Source: J095 sp964517605 (GTDB lineage Bacteria > Chloroflexota > Anaerolineae > 4572-78 > J111). Taken from it: a DNA stretch of 64,000 nt. Both the position numbers and the translations under genes were made by a program. The notes under the pieces were generated by a model. The model saw nothing but the letters and a program-made list of their open reading frames with translations. It was not told where the DNA came from and ran no database searches. The DNA lies in assembly GCA_964517605.1 (NCBI GenBank), contig CAZFCE010000006.1, forward strand, positions 124,001 through 188,000, read 5' to 3'. Position 1 is the first letter of the stretch. Every line of letters starts with the position of its first letter. This document shows positions 36,686 to 44,236 of this stretch, one piece after another.

Positions 36686-38165
36686 TGACCTCCACGCCCC
36701 GGCGTGGTTGCCGAAACACCACTTTTGGGGCCGCAATTGATTTTGGCCCGGCGCTTCCGGGCGTTTGAATAACAATTATTTGGGACGCGGTGCGGTCAAC
36801 CGTGTGTTGCGGCTCGCGGGCAGCAATCAGTACGTAGGCGATAACCTCGGCAATACCCTGGGTCACGGGGTAACTCTCCACCAGTTCGGCCAGGGTCACT
36901 TCCGGGCGGCTCATCAGCAGCCGTTTGATGTTGGCCTGCAAAACCCGCTGATCGATAAAAAATGTGTCATACAGCGTCGCCAGGGTGTCCACATCAAGCT
37001 GGGTAGAGGCCGGGCGCGGCGGTTCGATGGCGGTCAGTTTGGGCGGCGGGTCGAACAGCGGGCGGGCCAGCGGTAAATCAATATCCGGCTCGCCCTCAAG
37101 GCTAAAAAACTGACGGCGGCTGCTTAACAACGGCTTACGGGCATCCGGTTGAATTTGGCTGACCAGGTGTTTGATTTCACCCGACAGCATCTGGACCCGG
37201 CGGCTCTCGGTAATGTTACGCGTATCAACAACGCGCCGCAAATGTTCGGCCAGCCGCCGGTTGGAGCGGTTGACCCGTTCACCGGCATCGAGCAGGTGGG
37301 AGGTGAGCCGTTGCAAAATGGTATTGTCGCCCACAAAGGTGGCCAGGCGCGGCATTTCAAACACCGTGTTGATGAGCGCATCAAACCGGTCACGCTGTTC
37401 GGGGTGAGTAAGTAACTGATAAAATGCCCGAAAGCTCTGCCCTTCGTCACTCGCTTCAAGCTGCTCATCGGCCTCAAGCGCCGTACCCAGAATTTCGCCA
37501 CGCCGTGTTTTGGGGTTGAGTTGGGCTTGCTGGATGGTCCGTGCCATTTCGCGGAAACGATCTTCGACCAGGCTGAAATCACGCAGCAGTTGAGTGGCCA
37601 TTGTGCTAATCTGGTCGAGCCGCTCCCGGATTTGCACATTGGTCAGCCCCTCTACCTGCTGCGTGGCCTCGATTCGGGCAATTTCGGCCTCGATCTGTTC
37701 GCGTTTGTCGTGTAGTTGCCGTAGTCGCGCTTCCACATCCTCGGTGCTTTGGATAATAACCTCATCAAGCAACGTTAAAATGGTGCGCAGTCGTGACTCT
37801 GTACCAATCATCGAGCGACTCTGCATCGCCTCAAACCAATCGAGGATGCGCTCGGCATGGGGTGAGAGTTGGACCACGTAACCCTCATCGAGACTACGGA
37901 CCCGTACCAGATCATCCTCACCGCTCCAGCGGTCGAGATAAAAATCGTAGCGGTGACGATACTGCGCCTCGGCAGGCAACCCGGCATTGACGTGTTCCAA
38001 ATAGAGGTCAAGCTGCTCGCAAAACGTCTCCTGGGGCAGAAGCACTTCATGTTTGCGCTTAAACGCGTAATGCAAAAAGCCGACAGCCAGCGGCAGCCAC
38101 TCCTTACGCAGTGCGGTAATTGCCGGATCGTTTCTATGGAGAACTGCAATCGTATGATAATTCAT
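36675..38165 (-). CDS. jetA: Wadjet kleisin-like subunit JetA (DUF3375)
   Basis: A 496-aa protein of the DUF3375 family, the MukF/kleisin-like element of Wadjet. It has an N-terminal winged-helix region (AVGFLHYAFKRKHEVLLPQETF), a long middle coiled coil (about 130-230, for example RLRQLHDKREQIEAEIARIEA), a second helical region, and a C-terminal winged helix (LAELVESYPVTQGIAEVIAYV). It is the first gene of jetABCD. There is no clear ribosome site. A weak promoter (TTGAGT 38215-38220, 19-nt spacer, TATATT 38190-38195) would give an almost leaderless mRNA. The 134-bp gap upstream separates it from the Shango genes, so the two are separable cassettes. Confidence 0.92.
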   Translation of the reverse strand: MNYHTIAVLHRNDPAITALRKEWLPLAVGFLHYAFKRKHEVLLPQETFCEQLDLYLEHVNAGLPAEAQYRHRYDFYLDRWSGEDDLVRVRSLDEGYVVQLSPHAERILDWFEAMQSRSMIGTESRLRTILTLLDEVIIQSTEDVEARLRQLHDKREQIEAEIARIEATQQVEGLTNVQIRERLDQISTMATQLLRDFSLVEDRFREMARTIQQAQLNPKTRRGEILGTALEADEQLEASDEGQSFRAFYQLLTHPEQRDRFDALINTVFEMPRLATFVGDNTILQRLTSHLLDAGERVNRSNRRLAEHLRRVVDTRNITESRRVQMLSGEIKHLVSQIQPDARKPLLSSRRQFFSLEGEPDIDLPLARPLFDPPPKLTAIEPPRPASTQLDVDTLATLYDTFFIDQRVLQANIKRLLMSRPEVTLAELVESYPVTQGIAEVIAYVLIAAREPQHTVDRTASQIIVIQTPGSAGPKSIAAPKVVFRQPRRGVEVNGA

Positions 38166-38299
38166 TTTATGATAACTCGAACAGAAGCAAATATACTTGT
38201 CTCAGGGTGTTGCAACTCAACAGGCTAACAGGCTTTACCTGGCGGAGCGAAGACGTAATTATTGGGGTGTGCTCTGGTAGGTTTGTTTTGGTTCATCTA

Positions 38300-40468
38300 T
38301 CAAATTTTTTCCACCTGATTCAGCCAGTCCCAAGCACCTTCCACATCAAAGAACCTGGCGCCATACCCCAGATCGCGGATTTCCTTGGGTAAAAGGGGGT
38401 CATGCTTCTCGATAATTGTATCTGGAACAGCGGTTGCCAATTCTGTCGGGGTCGGTCTGTCTCCCCGCAGAATCTGCTCAACCACTAGATGAAACGACTC
38501 AATCGAACTGTTTCTGATGTCGATCACGCCAGAAAAGCAGTCGGCATCTAACCTTTGACCGCGCAGAAGACTGGTGATAGTGTTGGTGATTTGATCCCCA
38601 AGCCAGGGGAGAATCTGAACAGTATTCCCGGTTTGCAGTATATTTGTTTTGTCGAGACTTAACGTGTAAAAACACTCAACCCCTTCGTCAAATATCAGTT
38701 TGGCGGTTTTGTCCAGGTAGATTGGGCGTGCCCGTTGCAGATAAACCTGCAACATTTCTTGCCTGACCAGGTCGTGAACTGTCAATCCTCTACTATCAAA
38801 CAAAGGTGGTCTGCCACCGGAAGCCCGCTTTAGGATGATCAGTTTCTGCTCGGCATTAATTTGCAGCACTTCCCAACGCTTACCCGCAAAAATGACCAGT
38901 TGCCCGATCATCAGCGGATTGCTGATAGGAATGGCACCCAGGATGCGTCCGTCACATTCCAGCCGATACTCTTCAGGAGTGTTGAAGGCCGTATAAAAAG
39001 TGTAGTGTTCGACCAGCTTTTCGCCTCTGTGGCCGAGCACAATTTGCCCATCTCCGGTTTGGGTGATTAACCCCTGCTGACCAAGAGCCTTGAGAAAGGC
39101 CACATAGAGTGTCTGGTCAACTAACGAAAAGGGGCCGGAGCCACACAACAACGACCAGAGTTGCTGCGCCCGAACCCCGCCATACTGGCCAACGACAGCT
39201 AAAGTCTGCTGTACCAGTGTCGACAGGTGATATTGGTTGGCTGACGGCGGTTCATACCATTTCCTGAGCAGTAAATTGATCATAGCCACACACTGAACCG
39301 TTGCCAGACGCAGCCGGTCAGCCAGGTGGCTGGTGGCCGTAATCTCGTCTTCAGGAATAAACAGACGGAGAACAGACGCCTCGCCCCGCCGGCCAGAGCG
39401 GCCAAGCCGTTGTCGCAAACTGGCCACCGAATGAGGCGTGGTGACCTGGGCAATCGAGTCCACACTACCGATGTCAATCCCCAATTCCAGGGTCATCGTG
39501 CATACTGCGGTGGTGGGCCAGCGTTCTTCCTGCAATCTCGCTTCGAGACTTTCCCGAAGCTCTTTGGAGAGGTTGCCATGATGGGGGAAAAACTCATTTG
39601 GAACGCCATCACGGTCACATAGGTCAGAAAGTTTTGCGGCTAATTCCTCTGTCCGGCCCCGGCTATTGGCAAAAACCAGATGGGATTTTCCTCGCAACAG
39701 CGTATAAAGATCATCCGTAATCTTCTCAAAGGCCAATGGTGATCCCTCTGTCATACTGGCCGGATTGAGATACCCCCTCAATTGAATCTTGAGATCAGCC
39801 CGCGAGGTAGTTGACTCGATAATCTTGTAAGGCAGCTTTCCATTCGGCCTCAGATAATGGGCTACCCGCTCCATTTCTTTCAGGGTGGCACTCAAGGCAA
39901 TCCTGGGGATCGTCCGTTGCAGCAAAAACTCCAGGCGATGCAGCAGGGATTGTAACTGACACCCCCGCTCTGTTCCGATAAAAGCGTGAAATTCATCGAC
40001 GATGATATGGCTTAGTCCTCCAAAGGATTGGGTACACCAGCCAGATTTGTTGAGCAATAGCGATTCAAGGGATTCGGGGGTAATCAACAACACTCCCCGG
40101 GGGTTCTTTCGCTGTTTGTCTTTGATCGAACGGAGAACATCGCCATGCCAGGGGGTAAAGGGGAATCCTAACACTTCGCCCAGGCTTTGCAGCCGTCGAT
40201 ACTGGTCATTAATCAGGGCCTTGAGCGGACTGATATACAGCAAGCCGATACCGGCAGGATTCAATTCAGCTAGACGGGAACACGCCGGTAGAAATGCAGC
40301 TTCTGTTTTTCCGGCGGCGGTTGCGGCGCTGATAATCACATCTTGATCCGCCTTCAGAATTGGCTCAATGGCCTGTTCCTGAATGTCTCGCAGTTCACTC
40401 CACTGTTGCGCCCAAATCCAACGCTGGACGCCCTCATGCAACCGATAAAATCCTTGGGACTCGCTCAT
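38300..40468 (-). CDS. sngC: Shango helicase SngC (Lhr/BrxHI-like DExH helicase)
   Basis: A 722-aa superfamily 2 helicase. Motifs are Walker A ATAAGKTE at 49-56, motif II VDEFHAF, motif III SATLKEM, and a C-terminal RecA domain with the FANSRGRTEEL and RQRLGRSGRRGE (motif VI) signatures. A domain after the helicase core (about 430-722) matches the Lhr/BrxHI style. The same kind of helicase occurs in BREX type 2, but here its neighbours are a TerB-domain protein and a DUF2791-like ATPase, the three-gene Shango composition. It starts 11 bp after the ATPase stop. All helicase motifs look intact. Confidence 0.85.
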   Translation of the reverse strand: MSESQGFYRLHEGVQRWIWAQQWSELRDIQEQAIEPILKADQDVIISAATAAGKTEAAFLPACSRLAELNPAGIGLLYISPLKALINDQYRRLQSLGEVLGFPFTPWHGDVLRSIKDKQRKNPRGVLLITPESLESLLLNKSGWCTQSFGGLSHIIVDEFHAFIGTERGCQLQSLLHRLEFLLQRTIPRIALSATLKEMERVAHYLRPNGKLPYKIIESTTSRADLKIQLRGYLNPASMTEGSPLAFEKITDDLYTLLRGKSHLVFANSRGRTEELAAKLSDLCDRDGVPNEFFPHHGNLSKELRESLEARLQEERWPTTAVCTMTLELGIDIGSVDSIAQVTTPHSVASLRQRLGRSGRRGEASVLRLFIPEDEITATSHLADRLRLATVQCVAMINLLLRKWYEPPSANQYHLSTLVQQTLAVVGQYGGVRAQQLWSLLCGSGPFSLVDQTLYVAFLKALGQQGLITQTGDGQIVLGHRGEKLVEHYTFYTAFNTPEEYRLECDGRILGAIPISNPLMIGQLVIFAGKRWEVLQINAEQKLIILKRASGGRPPLFDSRGLTVHDLVRQEMLQVYLQRARPIYLDKTAKLIFDEGVECFYTLSLDKTNILQTGNTVQILPWLGDQITNTITSLLRGQRLDADCFSGVIDIRNSSIESFHLVVEQILRGDRPTPTELATAVPDTIIEKHDPLLPKEIRDLGYGARFFDVEGAWDWLNQVEKI

Positions 40469-40479
40469 ACCAGATAGCC

Positions 40480-41808
40480 TCAGAGTTGGAATGTGGCTAG
40501 GGAGTCGCCAGACTCTTCAACTACCTCAGCTTCAATCGTTGGCATATCCGTACTTCGCTCCTCCTCGATCTGTACCTGGTTAATTAGCTGAAACCACTTC
40601 AATTCTGGAGTCTGTTCAAGCACTGCCAGTAAATCAACAAACGCTTTGATGGTGTTACGGGGTGTTTTGAAATAAGCGTCACCAATTTTTCTGGAACAAT
40701 GGGCCAGAAAAGCGGTCAGCGCCTCATCTGGGACGAGATACTGACTGCTGTCTCCCGAAGCAAAAACGTGGCGCAGATTCCTGAGCAGGATCAGTAATTC
40801 TTCCGGGGCAAGATTGGCCAGATACAGCGTTGGCCCGGAGTAGTCAATAACTCCGGCCGCCCGGGCAAAAGAGTTTTCCGCCAGCCGGGAATGGAGGGCT
40901 TCATAGCTGTAAAGCCCTTTGCGCGGGTCTAATAGAAAATCCGGGGTGCCCCCCAAAAGAAATCCAATGTACTCGGCGCTACCCTGCAAACAGTCATTCA
41001 GCATCCGCAAAATCTGTTCATAATTGGAAACCCGGGCCTTTTGGCTGGGGAGTTTGTAGAGGTTAACCATCTCGTCAATATTAACCAGCAGACCGCTATA
41101 ACCGGCTTGCCGGACAAACAAACTGAGCAGCTTGAAATGGTCATAGACGTTCGTATCGTCAACAATTGTTCTCACATTGAGCGCGTTACGGGCGTCGGTC
41201 TTGGTCGTGAATTCCCCCCGCAGCCAGCGTACCGCATCCGCTTTAAGCTGGTCGTTATCATGCTCGTACCCGGTCCAATAAGCGGCGACGACCTGGGCAA
41301 AATCATAGCCGCCTACCAATTCGGACAGATGGCTCAATCGGTCTTTAATCACCGCCGCCACGGTGGAACCTGAAGATTCTGCTTGTTTTCTGGCTTCGGT
41401 GATAAATCGCTCGACGACACTAGTCAAGGCGTTGCCGTCTGGTTTGGTGCGGGTGGATAGGTTACGCATTAGTTCAGCATACAGGTTTCTGGCCTGGCCG
41501 CCGCTGGCATGAAGCCTTCGATCCGGGGAGAGATCGGCATGGATAGTAACCAGTCCTTTTTCCAGAGCGATGGAACGGATTAACTGAAGGAAAAAACTCT
41601 TGCCAGCGCCGAATTCGCCTATAATCAGGCGAAATGCCGCCCCGCCATCGGCTATCCGTTCAATGTCTTTGAGCATAGCCTGAACTTCCCGAACCCGCCC
41701 TACCTGAATATGTTGCAAGCCGGTGCGCGGTGTTACCCCGGCCTGTAAAGATTGAATGATCGCATCACGCTCACGAGGGCGAAGTCGTGGTTTAGTATCA
41801 TTAGGCAT
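40480..41808 (-). CDS. sngB: Shango ATPase SngB (BrxD/DUF2791-like)
   Basis: A 442-aa P-loop ATPase of the BREX BrxD/DUF2791 type. Walker A is GEFGAGKS at 64-71, preceded by the family-typical RLIIG strand. Walker B is GLLVNIDEMVNL near 235-247. ADLSPDRRLHASGGQARNLY, following the P-loop, is also typical of this family. In defence systems such ATPases work with a helicase and are thought to sense or remodel DNA. The 8-bp overlap with the upstream TerB gene and the 11-bp gap to the helicase gene indicate a tight operon. Assignment to Shango rather than BREX depends on the TerB gene and the absence of pglZ and brxC. Confidence 0.85.
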   Translation of the reverse strand: MPNDTKPRLRPRERDAIIQSLQAGVTPRTGLQHIQVGRVREVQAMLKDIERIADGGAAFRLIIGEFGAGKSFFLQLIRSIALEKGLVTIHADLSPDRRLHASGGQARNLYAELMRNLSTRTKPDGNALTSVVERFITEARKQAESSGSTVAAVIKDRLSHLSELVGGYDFAQVVAAYWTGYEHDNDQLKADAVRWLRGEFTTKTDARNALNVRTIVDDTNVYDHFKLLSLFVRQAGYSGLLVNIDEMVNLYKLPSQKARVSNYEQILRMLNDCLQGSAEYIGFLLGGTPDFLLDPRKGLYSYEALHSRLAENSFARAAGVIDYSGPTLYLANLAPEELLILLRNLRHVFASGDSSQYLVPDEALTAFLAHCSRKIGDAYFKTPRNTIKAFVDLLAVLEQTPELKWFQLINQVQIEEERSTDMPTIEAEVVEESGDSLATFQL

Positions 41809-44074
41809 TAACTATCTCCTTGGCAAGGTCAAGATCAATATAGATAGGTTCACCATCTTCAATGAGTGGCGCATTGGCATTATCGAAGGCCCACTCATTG
41901 ATAACTTCCATCGCGCCATCTACCATCAGGTTCAATTCTTTACAGATTTTGTGGAAGGCGGCGCGTTCCCAAGTTTCTTGCTCCAGCAAAAGCTGAAGCA
42001 GATTTTGATGGGTTTTATCCAGGTTATCTAACGGGCCGGCAGTCGGCCCTACCACAACTAAAGTATCGGTGATTTCGGCCTCGTCCTCGGTCTGATCCGA
42101 AAAAATACGTTCAAGTACCCCTTTTACCTGTCGGGTTTCCTCCTCCCGAATCTGGATCAATTTTTCATCCAATCGGAATCCCTGCGCCGCTTCAACCTTG
42201 GTAATGGCTTTGGGAATGGCGAAACTGGTTTCCGGGTCACGCAGGCCAACCGTTACCGGCCCATTCAGGGCGACCAGAGTATGAATGTCACTTGTAACTT
42301 GCTCCTTATCCAAGCCAAGACTGGCGTACAACCTCTCTAATTGCTTGATTTCTTTCGGGTCGATTCGCCTGTCGGCATGGGCCACCGAAATCAGGATATG
42401 TCCGATAGCGGTTTTCTCAGCCGGGCTAACTTCGGTTAGTCCTTGTTTTAGCCCTGTAATATCTTGCGGAGTTTTGAGACACCAATGCAGGAAAGCCAGC
42501 AATGAACGTCGTTCAGTTTCAGTCAACTGCGGGTTGTTCCGAATCGAGTTTTGCAGGGCGGCTTCTTCAGCCGGTGACTGATCCTGATCAACCTGGGCAA
42601 CCATAGCCCCAAGTCGGGCAATGAGACCAACGGTCTGGAATTCCGGCGACGGCTGAAAATTCGGGCCATGCCCTTGGGGAAAAACAACAACGTTGCCATT
42701 CAGATTGGGCTTGATGTTATGAAAACGCACATCCGGGGCTATTCCATACCCCAGACGCTCAACTAAAGTAACCAGATTTTCCGCTTCTTTCTTGCCAAAC
42801 TGGGTGGGTGGATTTTGGCTCAGATTATCATAAAGGGTTTCCAAAGCGGTTAGACTTGGGTCTTCGGCAACGGTCCGGGCCAGAAATGTTTTTGCTTTAC
42901 CGGCCCCCTCTGTCTGATGCAACAGTTCCTTTGGCAGCAAGGCCAGGGCTGAGATGGAGTTCGGGTCGTTATTTTTCCGTCCCATAAAACGGCTGTAGGG
43001 GTCCAACTCAATGACACACTCTTCTACCAGGGGCTGCAACTTTTTTAGCGGACCAGTCAAAATGAATGGGTTCGGTAAAGCAGGTAATTTGAGTGTTAAA
43101 TCACTGCGTACCGACGGACTGGCGGCGTGATAAGAAAGTTTCAGGGGGGTCTTGTTGGGTTTAACCTTTAGCCCTTCACCAAATCGCTGGTGGTAACGAT
43201 AGGCAAAAAGCTCCCGAAACTCCTTAACGCAACGCCGGGCCGGTGTGCGTAATTGAACATCGGGGTGCAGCATCACCCATTGGAGCGCCACGTTTGCCGG
43301 AATCGGGTTTTCGCTAACTACATGTTGAGCCAAAATAACCTGGAAAGGCTCTGAACAAGACCTGTCATTGAAATCAAGGTAATCGGGTACTGGTTCGTCC
43401 CGATGGTAGAGAACCCATTCCATTGCCAAAAAATTGCTGGCATATCCCCGAAATGAATGGTTGCCGCCATAAATCTTTAGGAGGCGAATCACTTCTTTGA
43501 CAATTTCGGCCCGCTCATTTTCTGGAATTCCATCCTTTAGACCATCAACAAACAAACGACGTTCAAGACCATAAAAAAAGAGGAAAACATAGCCAATATA
43601 TGTTTCAGGTTCGGTACGCCCACCTGCCAGCCATTTAAGGTACGCCCCCCGACATTTTTCTGGAATATGAGCGTATTTGGGCCAATATCCCATTTGCTCA
43701 CCGGCTTCCCACGGTTCAGCCGACAAGACTTTGAGCTTTGGGTTGACCAGGCAAGCATCGTTTTCATACCCTTGAGAGTCTGGTAATGTTTCGCCTACGT
43801 AAATCAACCCGTCGGCGATATTGTACCCTTGCACACTGACATGTTGCCCACTGCCGTACCATCTGGCCGATTTTCCATTCAAACGTTGGTATCGTCCGGT
43901 TTGGTTGTGAGTCACAACCGGGATAGAGCGGTCAATAGGAATCTGGAATCCTGGGTCCTTGGGCATACTACTAACCGAGTCCTTTTTTGTTGCCCCATAT
44001 ATCAGGTAAATGGCAAACATAGCAAGTAGCCAAAAGATGCTAATGATGATGAGCAATCCGATTATTATTTCCAT
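41801..44074 (-). CDS. sngA: Shango TerB-domain protein SngA, membrane-anchored
   Basis: A 757-aa protein. A single N-terminal transmembrane helix (about 2-26) is followed by a TerB-N domain at about 75-300, with motifs IYVGETLPDSQG, KCRGAYLKWLAGGR and YIGYVFLFFYGLERR. A central TerB domain at about 550-650 contains HADRRIDPKEIKQLERLYASLG, an acidic metal-binding-type pattern. A TerB-C domain follows at about 655-757. TerB-N/TerB-C proteins were linked to stress and phage defence by comparative genomics. In Shango a TerB-domain protein is the first gene, as here. The N-terminal membrane helix would tether the complex to the membrane. No ribosome site stands out before the ATG. Confidence 0.85.
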   Translation of the reverse strand: MEIIIGLLIIISIFWLLAMFAIYLIYGATKKDSVSSMPKDPGFQIPIDRSIPVVTHNQTGRYQRLNGKSARWYGSGQHVSVQGYNIADGLIYVGETLPDSQGYENDACLVNPKLKVLSAEPWEAGEQMGYWPKYAHIPEKCRGAYLKWLAGGRTEPETYIGYVFLFFYGLERRLFVDGLKDGIPENERAEIVKEVIRLLKIYGGNHSFRGYASNFLAMEWVLYHRDEPVPDYLDFNDRSCSEPFQVILAQHVVSENPIPANVALQWVMLHPDVQLRTPARRCVKEFRELFAYRYHQRFGEGLKVKPNKTPLKLSYHAASPSVRSDLTLKLPALPNPFILTGPLKKLQPLVEECVIELDPYSRFMGRKNNDPNSISALALLPKELLHQTEGAGKAKTFLARTVAEDPSLTALETLYDNLSQNPPTQFGKKEAENLVTLVERLGYGIAPDVRFHNIKPNLNGNVVVFPQGHGPNFQPSPEFQTVGLIARLGAMVAQVDQDQSPAEEAALQNSIRNNPQLTETERRSLLAFLHWCLKTPQDITGLKQGLTEVSPAEKTAIGHILISVAHADRRIDPKEIKQLERLYASLGLDKEQVTSDIHTLVALNGPVTVGLRDPETSFAIPKAITKVEAAQGFRLDEKLIQIREEETRQVKGVLERIFSDQTEDEAEITDTLVVVGPTAGPLDNLDKTHQNLLQLLLEQETWERAAFHKICKELNLMVDGAMEVINEWAFDNANAPLIEDGEPIYIDLDLAKEIVNA

Positions 44075-44170
44075 AGCCCACTGATTTCACACGCTAAATA
44101 CTGGCAAACTGATTTAAATAGCACCTGTTGCACCCCGCCGGTCTATTGAACTTTGTCATCCAACGTCAAC

Positions 44171-44236
44171 TCACTGTCGATCAATGTTACGCTCAAGCCA
44201 ATTGTCATAGTCTGTTGAGCCTGGATACAATCTCAC
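44171..44236 (-). other. 21-codon micro-ORF coupled to the PLD-helicase stop codon
   Basis: A GTG overlaps the TGA of the PLD-helicase gene (GTGA), and the frame reads VRLYPGSTDYDNWLERNIDRQ minus the last residues before a TGA. It looks like the N-terminus of a lost downstream gene. It lies in the 158-bp gap before the Shango genes. It may equally be chance. Confidence 0.3.

Noticed and set aside
38300..41808. BREX type 2 (BrxD plus BrxHI)
   Set aside because: The ATPase and helicase match BREX parts, but there is no pglZ, pglX, pglW or brxC nearby and a TerB-domain gene is fused into the operon, which fits Shango.
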